NCBI GenBank assembly: GCA_007133615.1
Contig: SLMJ01000099.1
Location: 1-32,817 of the forward strand
Source of the DNA: Thermomicrobiaceae bacterium
Lineage (GTDB): Bacteria > Chloroflexota > Chloroflexia > Thermomicrobiales > Thermomicrobiaceae
Direction: 5' to 3'
DNA: 32,817 nt
Shown here: positions 1 through 8,023 of the stretch, piece by piece
Layout: the number at the start of each line of letters is the position of its first letter
How positions within the stretch are numbered: position 1 is the stretch's first letter
Program-made: the position numbers and the translations under genes
Notes under the pieces: generated by a model
The model's database searches: none
The model's input: the letters and a program-made list of their open reading frames with translations, nothing else
Told to the model about the DNA's origin: nothing

Positions 1-262
1 GTTTTTTGAAGTTCCAGGCTCGCTCTGGCCTTACCGTCAAGATTCGGAACCCGCTTCGAGTATTCTTACTTTTCGGCAGCTCAATGAGTCGCCGTTTTGT
101 TATCTAATTTCTCGACGATTCTCCACACTTCTCATAAATCACCAGCTAATCGATCGTGCAATTGCGATGCCGGGCGCGGCCGCGACCCGAAACCGTGATA
201 CGATGCAACGAACCGGTATACGTTCGACCTCCGTCAACCTTTTGCTGCCCGAATGAGGTCCT
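1..262. other. Upstream non-coding stretch
   Basis: No convincing gene is seen before the first TTG start. The two overlapping ORFs listed here in opposite frames (139-339 and 156-656) have low-complexity, Arg-rich translations with no recognisable domain and run into the real gene in another frame. I see no strong promoter or terminator in this stretch. Confidence 0.5.
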
Positions 263-1120
263 TTGCCAGTATCGAGCCATTCCCGGACTTCGCCTGATCG
301 AACACTCCTGCCCGAGCGAAAAGTGTTTGATTCGGGCACGGACGCTGTGGTCTATCGCAGTGCTGATGGCAGATCAGTTCGAAAGATCTATCTCGGGATG
401 GACCTTGAACAGCGTCGAGCGCTGGCACAACGGGAATATGACGCGCTCCTTCGGGTTGCGGATGTGCTCGCGGATGTTCCGGGAGCCCGCTGCCCGACTC
501 CGCTTGCGGTCGAACTGGAGACCGGCGAGCTCGAGATGGAGTACATCGCGGCCAGGCGCCTCGATGCCGAGATTTCGTCGAACCTGTTCGATGAACAGGG
601 ACTACCAGAACGGGTGGGCGCATCGCTGGCCCGGGCATTCCTCGCTCTGTCCGTGACCATGCCTCTCGATGAGATCGACTTCAGTCTCCGCAATACGCTG
701 ATTGACGCCGATCAGAATGTCGTGCTCATCGATTTCACATCACGGCAGCGGGTTTCACATCTGCCGGAAGATCTGCCGGAAGACACGACTGCGATAGAAG
801 TGGCGCTGGCGAGTTTCCTCACCAGCGCACTCACCTATCGCGTCCGGCGCTCCAGTCTGCTGAAGCTGACCGAAGGTCGGAGACTGCGAACGATCGCAAT
901 GACTATCACCGGTTGCGTCCAGATGTGCCAGCCAATTGATTTTTCCCGAGTGCGAGCGATTGCCTGGACATATTTCTGGCGGCAAGCGCGAAACCGCGGA
1001 TGGAAGCGCTTTTTCTGGTTCAACACGATAGGACGGGGCATCTTCTGGATGCTCATGCGTGACATCGAGCAACACATCCCTCACACCGCGTCCTTCGACC
1101 TGCCCCGTGCAGATGGCTAG
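263..1120 (+). CDS. Protein-kinase-fold protein (Kdo/WaaP or APH-like small-molecule kinase)
   Basis: The 285-residue product shows the key marks of the protein kinase fold. There is a Gly-containing nucleotide loop (residues about 24-32, GTDAVVY), a beta3 lysine in VRKIY, a likely alpha-C Glu in QREYDALL, a catalytic loop DFSLRN (D-x4-N) and the metal-binding IDF in place of DFG, near residue 155. Such compact kinases phosphorylate sugars of surface glycolipids (Kdo/heptose kinases) or small molecules; the substrate cannot be read here. The C-terminus is rich in Arg, Trp and Phe (RGWKRFFWF), which could help it sit on the membrane. The start is TTG after a weak TGAGGTC; GTG at 323 is an alternative but would cut into the nucleotide-loop region. 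The next gene is a glycosyltransferase on the same strand, so a shared role in surface glycan or glycolipid synthesis is inferred. Confidence 0.65.
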   Translation: MPVSSHSRTSPDRTLLPERKVFDSGTDAVVYRSADGRSVRKIYLGMDLEQRRALAQREYDALLRVADVLADVPGARCPTPLAVELETGELEMEYIAARRLDAEISSNLFDEQGLPERVGASLARAFLALSVTMPLDEIDFSLRNTLIDADQNVVLIDFTSRQRVSHLPEDLPEDTTAIEVALASFLTSALTYRVRRSSLLKLTEGRRLRTIAMTITGCVQMCQPIDFSRVRAIAWTYFWRQARNRGWKRFFWFNTIGRGIFWMLMRDIEQHIPHTASFDLPRADG

Positions 1121-1289
1121 ATCCATAGTAGGGCCTGATCGCAATTTCCAATAGCTCTGGCGCACATCGCTGCGCAATGCGATAATCGGCTCAAGATTCA
1201 ACGGCTGTCCCAAAATCGAAAAGCTTCGAAATCGGGCACGTGCGCTCGATTACGCCCGGTGAAGAGCAGGAAAGTTACGGCCAGGCCAG

Positions 1290-2486
1290 ATGAAGCGACT
1301 TGAATCCATCCTGATGGTTCACAACTATTACCAGGAACGTGGGGGCGAAGATCTCAGCTTCGAGGCCGAACGACGAGCGCTTGAGCACGCCGGGGTCACG
1401 GTTCACACCTACATCGACTCGAATTATCGTGTTGATAGTCTCGGTGGATTGCGCTCGGGACTGCGCTGCATCTGGTCACTCGAGGCTCATCGGGATGTCA
1501 GTCGCATCCTCAGGGAGACCCGACCACAATTGATGCACGTTCAGAACTCGTTCCCATTAGTCTCCCCATCCATCTACTACGCCGCGCAAGCAATGGGCGT
1601 GCCGGTCGTTCAGAGCATCCGGAATTACCGATTACTCTGCCCGAGCGCCATCTTCTATCGTGACAATCACATTTGCGAAGACTGTATGGGAAAGCGCTTC
1701 GCCTGGCCGGGAGTGCTGCATTCCTGTTACCGAGGCAGTCGGGCGGGAACGGCTGCGATTGCGGCGATGCAGACGATTCATCACACGATCGGATCCTGGG
1801 AGAACAAGGTCGATCATTTCATCTCGCTCTCGCAATTCGGACGTCAGAAGCTAATCGAGGGCGGGCTCCCTCCTGAAAAGATCACAGTTAAACCGAACTT
1901 CGTCTATCCTGAACCCGAACCGAGTGAGGAACCGCGTGAGTTCGTCCTGTTCGTCGGTCGACTGTCCGAGGAAAAGGGCATCGAAACGATGCTCAAAGCC
2001 TGGGAGATGATTCACCACGAAGTCCCACTGGTAATCGCCGGTCGCGGACCGTCTTCCGGAATTGTTGAAGAGGCGGCGAACCGGCTCGATGGCGTGACCT
2101 GGCTCGGGGCGCAGACGATCGACAGTATTTACGATCTCATGGGACGAGCAACTGCCATCCTGTTTCCGTCAGAGTGGTACGAAACGTTCGGCCGAGTTGT
2201 CATCGAGGCGTATGCCCGGGCGACGCCAGTGATCGCATCGAACCTCGGTGCGATCAGTGAACTGGTTATTCCCGGGGAGACCGGTCTCCTGTTTGAACCG
2301 GCATCTCCTGAAACGCTCGCTAGCACCGCACGGGAGATGTGGGCGAACCCGGATCGAGCCCGCAAGATGGGACGCTTTGGCCGCGAACTGTTTGAACAGC
2401 ATTACACGGCTGATCAGCACCTCGCGTCGATAGATCAGATCTACGCCTCGGTGACCGGAGGGGCACGCATCGATTATCAGCCTTAG
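1290..2486 (+). CDS. Glycosyltransferase family 4 (GT-B fold)
   Basis: A 398-residue retaining glycosyltransferase that would move a sugar from a nucleotide donor to a lipid- or glycan-linked acceptor on the cytosolic face of the membrane. The N-terminal half begins with VHNYYQERGGED, where the GG loop near the acceptor site is typical of GT4, and has a Cys-containing patch (LLCPSAIFYR...CEDCMGK) found in a GT4 subgroup. The C-terminal half has the donor-binding FVGRLSEEKGIE and the EX7E element within SEWYETFGRVVIEA. The length is normal for the family. No membrane segment is seen. The neighbouring kinase-like gene suggests a small surface-polysaccharide pair, but no flippase, polymerase or further glycosyltransferase is in the window, so the product is unknown. 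Confidence 0.85.
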   Translation: MKRLESILMVHNYYQERGGEDLSFEAERRALEHAGVTVHTYIDSNYRVDSLGGLRSGLRCIWSLEAHRDVSRILRETRPQLMHVQNSFPLVSPSIYYAAQAMGVPVVQSIRNYRLLCPSAIFYRDNHICEDCMGKRFAWPGVLHSCYRGSRAGTAAIAAMQTIHHTIGSWENKVDHFISLSQFGRQKLIEGGLPPEKITVKPNFVYPEPEPSEEPREFVLFVGRLSEEKGIETMLKAWEMIHHEVPLVIAGRGPSSGIVEEAANRLDGVTWLGAQTIDSIYDLMGRATAILFPSEWYETFGRVVIEAYARATPVIASNLGAISELVIPGETGLLFEPASPETLASTAREMWANPDRARKMGRFGRELFEQHYTADQHLASIDQIYASVTGGARIDYQP

Positions 2487-2694
2487 CGACCTACTCGATC
2501 TAATCGAGTGGAACATCAGTGATGTCCGAACACGTAACTGTTCGGCATTGCCGGAAATTCGTACACTCAGTTCAAGAACGTACGCCATTTCGCCCGGACC
2601 AGCAGAACATTTGATCACGAGAGGGCCAGTACGATTTCGGTATGAGCAAGATTCACGGAACGAGCCTTTTGAAAACTACTGGCACGGTGCCAGC

Positions 2695-3438
2695 ATGATG
2701 ACCGAAGAATGCCGCAACGAAACGTCACCGGCGGACTCACGATCGACGGTTTCAGGATTCCCGTCCGGGTCTATGCGGCCAGAGCAATCGATTCTCGAAG
2801 CCTATCTTGCGGCTGCACTTGATGGTGATCGGACCGAGGCATTGCGTATCATCCGCGAGGACGGAATCGCTGCGGGCCTTTCAATTAGTCAGCTCTATCT
2901 CAACGTCATTCAGGCCGCGCAATATCGAGCCGGGAAGATGTGGGAAGCGGGAGAAGTCACGGTCTCGCAGGAACATCTGGCGACCGGGATCTCGCAGCTC
3001 GCAATTGCCCAGCTCTACTCCATGATGCCGCGGAGCAGTGCCGCCGGCCACCGGGTGCTGATCGCTTGTGTTCCGGGCGAGACGCACGATATGGGGCCAC
3101 GAATTCTGGCCGATTTCTTTGAGATGGCCGGCTTCGACGTCCGGTACCTGGGCGCAGACGTTCCGTCAACCGACATCGTTGAGGAAGCAAAAAAGTCCCG
3201 GCCAGACATCGTCGCCCTGTCTGCGACGATGACCTATAACCTGCCGGCCTTTCGCAACACCGTTGCAGAGCTACGCACCACGCTGGGGGAAGAGATCCGT
3301 ATCGCCGCCGGCGGTCAGGCATTTCAGTTGACGCCCGAACTTCTGGACGAGCTCGAGATTCCGATCCGCGCGGCCGATGCTCGAGAACTCGTCGACCAGT
3401 CACGGCGTGCACTCGGCATCGACGAAATCAGCCGATGA
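2695..3438 (+). CDS. Stand-alone cobalamin-binding sensor protein (CarH/LitR-type B12 domain, no HTH)
   Basis: The product (247 residues from this start) has a four-helix cap domain (about 30-115) followed by a Rossmann-like B12-binding domain (about 118-245). The cap carries W83-x9-E93-H94 (MWEAGEVTVSQEH), the signature described for adenosylcobalamin photoreceptors of the CarH/LitR group, in which Trp stacks over the upper ligand. The B12 domain has E129-T-H131-D-M-G, the ExHxxG variant of the DxHxxG lower-ligand motif, then LGADVPS, a SAT strand end and AGGQ. There is no MerR DNA-binding domain, unlike CarH. The residue after the Trp is Glu, whereas I recall His there (the light-state upper ligand) in Thermus CarH. 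The ORF opens upstream to TTG 2548, but that part looks non-coding; ATG 2695/2698 is preferred, with no good ribosome site. The PAS-GGDEF gene follows within 90 bases, suggesting one operon. It could instead be a methyltransferase-type corrinoid protein, but no partner methyltransferase is nearby. Confidence 0.8.
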   Translation: MMTEECRNETSPADSRSTVSGFPSGSMRPEQSILEAYLAAALDGDRTEALRIIREDGIAAGLSISQLYLNVIQAAQYRAGKMWEAGEVTVSQEHLATGISQLAIAQLYSMMPRSSAAGHRVLIACVPGETHDMGPRILADFFEMAGFDVRYLGADVPSTDIVEEAKKSRPDIVALSATMTYNLPAFRNTVAELRTTLGEEIRIAAGGQAFQLTPELLDELEIPIRAADARELVDQSRRALGIDEISR

Positions 3439-3522
3439 GCGCCATCGTGAGTCATGTCAACCGGAGACATTAGGGTCCATTCTCTGCGAAGTACAGACCC
3501 ACGTGTTGTCGAAGGAGGTCGC

Positions 3523-5724
3523 GTGAGTCATTCTGGCCAGACAGGTTCTCAAGTGGGCATCAAACCCGATCTTAGTGACGACGAGATCCTGTCGTCGGAG
3601 TTGTTCGAACGTTTCCTCAGAGATTTTCCGGAAGCTGCAATCGCCATTGATGCAGACGATAACGTGGTCTGGTTCAACGCAGTAGCCGCCAGAGCGCTGC
3701 CGGTCATGTCCGGCGCATCCGTTCACGGTATTACTGATCCCGGCAGTCACGGTAAGCTGGAGTCGACGTTACAGCGGGTACGAAACGGCGAAGACGTGGT
3801 CACGGAACTCGTCCTCGTTGTCGACGGTCGCCCCGCGCTGTACTCGATCCACTTCTTCACCCACCTCGGTCTTGTTGTGTTGCTGGCACGGGGATCGTCC
3901 GACGACGCCGGACGATTCCTGGAAATGTCTTCCATGCTGTCTGATTTCGCTACGCTCTACCGGGAAAGCAGCCATCAGCGCATGGAACTGGAGCATCAAG
4001 GGCAGTTGCTCGAAGACCTCGCTCGCGAACTGGAAAGTGAACGAAAACGCCTCCTGACCATTATCGATCAGTTGCCCGAAGCGATCATCCTGGTTCGCGA
4101 CGACAGCGGCGAGATCCTCCTGACCAACGAACGAGTGCAGGAATTCTGGCAACTGGATGCCGCCCCGGCAACACTGGACGAGATCCCGCTCCGCGTCTCG
4201 GAATCGAACCCAATCGCCCCGCTAGAGACGCCAGTTATTGAAGCGTTACGCCGGCGAACAGACGTCGGACCGTACGAGCTTCTTATCGTCCCAGCTGATG
4301 AGTCCACAATTACCGTCCAGGCACTCGCCAGCCCGATAATCGACGACAACGGCTCGACGATCGGAGCTGCGATGTCCCTGGTAGATATCACCGAGCAGCA
4401 ACGGCTGCGGGAAGAACTGGCGTCGCAGGCGGTACAGGATCCACTAACCGGACTGGGCAACCGGCGCATGTTCTTCCGTGCTGTCGATGCCGCGCTGGCG
4501 AGCACGTCCGAATCGATTGCCGTCCTCTACCTCGATCTGGACGGATTCAAGGCGATCAACGACAGCCTCGGGCACGACGCCGGCGACGAGACACTGCTGG
4601 AGATCGCCGCGCGACTGCGACATGCCGTGCGCGACGATGACACGATCGCGCGAATCGGCGGTGATGAGTTTTCGATACTTCTCGAAGGTGTTGGAAACCA
4701 CGAATCAGTTGAACTCGTGGTCCGTCGGATTCTGGACGCAATTTCGGCGACGATGGTCGTCCATGATCAGACGATCAGACTGACGGGGAGCATCGGCATC
4801 TGCTTCGTCGAGCCTGATTCAAATGTGTCAACGTCGGAAATCGTCAGCCGGGCAGACATGGCGATGTATCAGGCAAAGACCGCGGATACGGCCCGCTGGT
4901 CCTACTATCATGACGGACTGGCAGACTCCGCATTCTTCCCGGTCACGCTGGCTGAAGAGATTCATCACGCCCTCGACAATGAGCAGTTCGAGATGCTCTA
5001 TCGTCCCGTCGTCGAAGTGGCATCCGGACGAGTGCGCGAGGTTGAAATTGCGCTATTCTGGCGTCACATGCGGGATGGACTGCTCGATGATGAGGAGATT
5101 CGATCACGAGCCTGGAGAGCTGGGTTGCTTCACGCAATCGCCGAACGTGCGGCGCAACTGGGATCCTACGATCGCCCACTTATGATCGAAGCGATGGGCG
5201 CACGCAACGACATCGTGTTGTCACGTCACTACTGGCTGGAATACCTCCGCGAGCAACGCGTCGTCGATCAACTGGTCGATATTGCCAGTTCGGTTGCAGG
5301 AAGCCAGATCCGCGTGCGGCTGGAACTCTCGGGCAGACTGCATCGGGGAGACGACGCGATGATGCGCAGCCTCTGGCGACTACACGAATCGGGGCTCGAA
5401 CTCAGCGTGGCTCACGCCGGAGATTTCGACGGCGAGTTTGCACTACTCCGTCACATCCCGATGCACTCGATCGTTGCCGCACCATCACTCGTGCAGGCGC
5501 CGCAGCACGATCCGCTTGCAGAAACGACGCTCGGAACGATTGTCCAGATTGCGGATCATTTCGGGGTGTGTTCGAAAGCGCCGGGAATCGAAACAGATTA
5601 CCAGTTGCAGCGCGCACGAGAGGCGGGATTTCATTTTGTCAGCGGGAGCCAGTACGGCGAACCGCAGACAGCCACAGAGTTGCTCGAGCGGACGTTCGAG
5701 CAGATCTTCCCGATTGATACCTGA
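3523..5724 (+). CDS. PAS-PAS-GGDEF diguanylate cyclase with degenerate EAL domain
   Basis: A soluble 733-residue signalling protein predicted to make cyclic di-GMP. Domains in order: PAS 1 (about 25-125), a helical linker likely to form a coiled coil (about 135-180), PAS 2 (about 180-295), GGDEF (about 300-460) and an EAL-like domain (about 475-725). The cyclase site is intact (RIGGDEF at about 378-383) and an RDDD inhibitory I-site lies five residues before it, so product feedback is expected. The EAL part is worn: the first motif reads EIALFWRH instead of EALLRWRH, the DDFGTG loop reads GDFDGEF, and the usual catalytic Glu of the LEITE strand is replaced in LELSG, so hydrolysis is unlikely and a binding or dimerisation role is inferred. 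GTG 3523 follows a near-perfect AAGGAGGT (3512-3519); ATG 3454, in frame, lacks such a site. It lies just behind the B12 sensor gene. Confidence 0.9.
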   Translation: MSHSGQTGSQVGIKPDLSDDEILSSELFERFLRDFPEAAIAIDADDNVVWFNAVAARALPVMSGASVHGITDPGSHGKLESTLQRVRNGEDVVTELVLVVDGRPALYSIHFFTHLGLVVLLARGSSDDAGRFLEMSSMLSDFATLYRESSHQRMELEHQGQLLEDLARELESERKRLLTIIDQLPEAIILVRDDSGEILLTNERVQEFWQLDAAPATLDEIPLRVSESNPIAPLETPVIEALRRRTDVGPYELLIVPADESTITVQALASPIIDDNGSTIGAAMSLVDITEQQRLREELASQAVQDPLTGLGNRRMFFRAVDAALASTSESIAVLYLDLDGFKAINDSLGHDAGDETLLEIAARLRHAVRDDDTIARIGGDEFSILLEGVGNHESVELVVRRILDAISATMVVHDQTIRLTGSIGICFVEPDSNVSTSEIVSRADMAMYQAKTADTARWSYYHDGLADSAFFPVTLAEEIHHALDNEQFEMLYRPVVEVASGRVREVEIALFWRHMRDGLLDDEEIRSRAWRAGLLHAIAERAAQLGSYDRPLMIEAMGARNDIVLSRHYWLEYLREQRVVDQLVDIASSVAGSQIRVRLELSGRLHRGDDAMMRSLWRLHESGLELSVAHAGDFDGEFALLRHIPMHSIVAAPSLVQAPQHDPLAETTLGTIVQIADHFGVCSKAPGIETDYQLQRAREAGFHFVSGSQYGEPQTATELLERTFEQIFPIDT

Positions 5725-5821
5725 GCCCAGATGCGAAACTAACCGGTTCGTCATAGTTTCGTTACGCCATCACGATGTGATTATGGGCCCGTGTAATGGG
5801 CTGGCGACTATGCTCCTCTCA

Positions 5822-5836
5822 GTGGGGATTCCCCAC
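5822..5836. promoter_or_regulatory. Perfect 7-bp inverted repeat, possible operator
   Basis: GTGGGGA-T-TCCCCAC is a perfect inverted repeat with a single central base, ending a few bases before the AAAGGAGC ribosome site of the HTH gene. Its position suits an operator for autoregulation by that protein or translational control by a small hairpin; a one-base centre favours protein binding to DNA. Confidence 0.45.
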
Positions 5837-5852
5837 GGGAAAGGAGCACACC

Positions 5853-6062
5853 ATGGTTCAGGTTGGATACAGACGCGCAGAACAGCTACTGAGACAGAAC
5901 GAATTTCAGCCCCGCGAACTGGCTCGGCTGCTCGGGACCACCGAACAGTTCCTTTTCAACGAGGTCTGGAAAGGCAATCTGCACGCAGTCAAATTTGGCA
6001 ATGACATCGTTCGTTTCGAGCGGGCTGCAGTGCTCGAATGGCTGCGTCGCCGCGAGCAATAA
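5853..6062 (+). CDS. Small MerR/excisionase-type helix-turn-helix protein
   Basis: The 69-residue product is almost only a winged helix-turn-helix of the HTH_17/excisionase family: a first helix pair (RELARLLGTTEQFLFNEVWKG), the wing (LHAVKFGNDIVRF) and a closing ERAAVLEWLRRRE helix that matches the family pattern of recognition wing plus ALEEWLRR. ATG 5853 is chosen because AAAGGAGC lies at 5840-5847 and the homology starts there; the ORF track's longer start at 5796 runs through the palindrome. Proteins of this size are either recombination directionality factors or BldC-like regulators. No integrase is near, so a regulator is favoured. It follows the B12 sensor and the diguanylate cyclase on the same strand after a gap of about 130 bases. 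Confidence 0.75.
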   Translation: MVQVGYRRAEQLLRQNEFQPRELARLLGTTEQFLFNEVWKGNLHAVKFGNDIVRFERAAVLEWLRRREQ

Positions 6063-6095
6063 TCATGTCCGGGGTATTGATCCCGCTACCTGGTG

Positions 6096-7037
6096 TCATT
6101 CCAGCCAGACGTCGTCTACCGGCACCAGCATCAGCGGGATCGATACCGAATCGGCCAGCTTCTCCGCCACACTGCCGTATGTCCATCGCTCGATGCCCGA
6201 GCGCCGGCGCGTTGCCAGCGCAACGAGAAGTGGGCTCGACTCTTCTACGTGTCGGCAGATCTGCTTCACCGGATTACCGCCCAGGCCCGCAGTCGAAACC
6301 GGACAGGACAGCGATGACCACTCTTCGGCAATTCTGTTGAGATAACCCTCTACTTCGTCTCGCGACTGTTTCTCCCAGCGAAGCTCATCAGCCGCAGCGC
6401 CAGCATCATCACGGAAGGTTTCGGCTACCCGGACGAACTCCAGGTTGAGGCCACATCCCTCTGCGATCGCCGCAGCATGAGGGATCGATGAATGCGAAAC
6501 CTCCGTGCCGTCGAGCAGGACACTGACGGTTCCAGAACGAGATTCTGACTCTGCCTGCAGCTTCGGGAGATGGGCTGGTACCACGATCAGCGGTGAAGTT
6601 GCGCTCCGGACCACTTTTCGCGTCGTCGACCCGAGAAAGAGCTTGCGAGTGCCGGTCGCGCCGAGGCTCGACATGATAGCCCAGGAATGCTCTGTCCGAT
6701 TCAATTCCTTGATGATTTCCTCGGACGGCTTGCCAACCCGACCGACCACCTCGATCCTAGCCTCCGTCGCGGCCAGTTCGGATACACTGTCCTCCATCCA
6801 GGCCGGGGGATCCAGGAGCGCGCGTGGATCAGCATCTTCGGACCACTCAATGTCCGTGCGCGCGAACTTGCGCAATTGTCGGATCGAATCGAAAACATGC
6901 AGGAACCGAACTGGCACGTCGAGATGGTCGGCAAGCCTGACCAGCAACGGTATAGACCGCTCGGAGGTTCGGGAACCATCCAGCGGGGCAATCAGTACGT
7001 CCGGGAACGCTGGTCTGGCTTGAAGTTCAGAACTCAC
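6096..7037 (-). CDS. Tandem-domain universal stress protein (UspA family)
   Basis: A 313-residue protein with two Usp domains (about 11-152 and 165-310), each a Rossmann-like alpha/beta unit. The first starts with DVLIAPLDGSRTSE, and its nucleotide loop reads SSLGATGTRKLFLGST, close to G-2x-G-9x-G-S but with Ser for the first Gly. In the second the loop is ATRRRSGIERWTYGS, having lost the first two glycines, so ATP binding there is doubtful. The start is GTG at 7037 with GGAGAG just upstream on this strand. It is transcribed away from the response regulator gene. Such proteins support survival in energy or redox stress; here it may belong to the stimulon of the two-component system next to it. 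The stop lies only 33 bases from the convergent HTH gene. Confidence 0.9.
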   Translation of the reverse strand: MSSELQARPAFPDVLIAPLDGSRTSERSIPLLVRLADHLDVPVRFLHVFDSIRQLRKFARTDIEWSEDADPRALLDPPAWMEDSVSELAATEARIEVVGRVGKPSEEIIKELNRTEHSWAIMSSLGATGTRKLFLGSTTRKVVRSATSPLIVVPAHLPKLQAESESRSGTVSVLLDGTEVSHSSIPHAAAIAEGCGLNLEFVRVAETFRDDAGAAADELRWEKQSRDEVEGYLNRIAEEWSSLSCPVSTAGLGGNPVKQICRHVEESSPLLVALATRRRSGIERWTYGSVAEKLADSVSIPLMLVPVDDVWLE

Positions 7038-7208
7038 GTATCTCTCCGTTGCTGGTGTCCGTAAGGCATTCCGTCATATGCATCGCCTGCGTTGATATCG
7101 ACGAGTTGAAGAGCAAGTGAATCCGTAACGATCCGTCAGTTCCCTTGATTCTAGCAACGAATGGGTGAGAAAACGGGTGAACAATGCCTGTTTTCCGAAT
7201 CATCGCGC

Positions 7209-7233
7209 AGAATCGTCGATTCTCGCTTACAAT
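7209..7233 (+). promoter_or_regulatory. Possible regulated promoter: palindrome next to a TACAAT -10 box
   Basis: AGAATCG-T-CGATTCT is a perfect inverted repeat (7209-7223) followed four bases later by TACAAT (7228-7233), a fair -10 box. The matching -35 place holds GCGCAG, which is poor, so a regulator-dependent promoter for the response regulator and kinase genes is inferred. The ribosome site AAGGGGAG lies further down, before ATG 7322. Confidence 0.35.
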
Positions 7234-7321
7234 GGTGAGCAAATCGTTCGTGAGGCGCTCGCCTTCTGACACGAGGCGCTAGTCGAGATCGAGTTATGCC
7301 CGCGCGAAGCAAGGGGAGACG

Positions 7322-8020
7322 ATGAGAAAACAGCTTGTCCTGATCGCAGATGATGACGCGCCGATCCTGCGACTCGTCAGAACGAAACTCCAGGCAGATG
7401 GATACGGCGTTATTACCGCAATGAATGGCCAGGAGGCGGTGGAGCTTTTCGAGCGCGAGCGGCCGGACATCGTGGTTCTCGATTTGATGATGCCGGTTAT
7501 GGACGGTTACGACGCGCTGCAGCAGATCCGGCAATCAGCAAACGTACCAGTCGTCATTCTGACAGCGCGGTCCGCGGCACCGGAGAAGATCCGGGGACTG
7601 GATCTCGGCGCTGATGATTACGTCACCAAGCCATTCAATCCGGACGAGCTTTCCGCGCGAATTGCTGCAGTCCTTCGCCGGGTTTCCGGGTCACAGCCTG
7701 TGACGAGCCAGGTTCTCGATTATGGATATCTGAGCATTGATCTCGGCAGACGGCAGATCATGGCACGCGGCAGCGAAGTGGAACTCAGCCGCACCGAGTG
7801 GGAACTGCTGTATCAACTCGCCAGCAACGCCGGCCGCGTCATGCTACATACGGAGCTGCTGTCGCGAATCTGGGGCCCGGAGTTCCGGGACGAGACGTAC
7901 TACCTCCGAACCTGGGTCAGCCGATTGCGGGCGAAGCTGGAAGAAGACCGCGAAAACCCCACGCTGATCAAGACGTTCCCCGGTATGGGCTACCGCCTCG
8001 AACCACCGCACGGAGAATAG
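7322..8020 (+). CDS. OmpR/PhoB-family response regulator
   Basis: A 232-residue two-domain regulator. The receiver domain (1-120) has the acidic pocket (ADDD near 9-12), phospho-acceptor D54 in VVLDLMMP, T81 and K103 (VTKPF). The winged-helix DNA-binding domain (about 130-228) has LSRTEWELLYQLASNAGRV, the recognition segment RDETYYLRTWVSRLRAKLE and the ending IKTFPGMGYRL, all typical of PhoB/KdpE-like regulators. ATG is preceded by AAGGGGAG. The histidine kinase gene starts three bases after the stop, so the two are almost certainly co-transcribed and translationally coupled. Target genes are not known; the flanking stress proteins and the ferritin are natural candidates. Confidence 0.95.
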   Translation: MRKQLVLIADDDAPILRLVRTKLQADGYGVITAMNGQEAVELFERERPDIVVLDLMMPVMDGYDALQQIRQSANVPVVILTARSAAPEKIRGLDLGADDYVTKPFNPDELSARIAAVLRRVSGSQPVTSQVLDYGYLSIDLGRRQIMARGSEVELSRTEWELLYQLASNAGRVMLHTELLSRIWGPEFRDETYYLRTWVSRLRAKLEEDRENPTLIKTFPGMGYRLEPPHGE

Positions 8021-8023
8021 GGA

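Noticed and set aside
2548-2694. N-terminal extension of the B12 protein in the ORF track
   Set aside because: TTG start without ribosome site and a translation unlike any B12 protein; the cap domain needs only the part after 2695.
5853-6062. HTH protein as a phage or plasmid excisionase
   Set aside because: The fold fits, but there is no integrase, attachment repeat or tRNA nearby.
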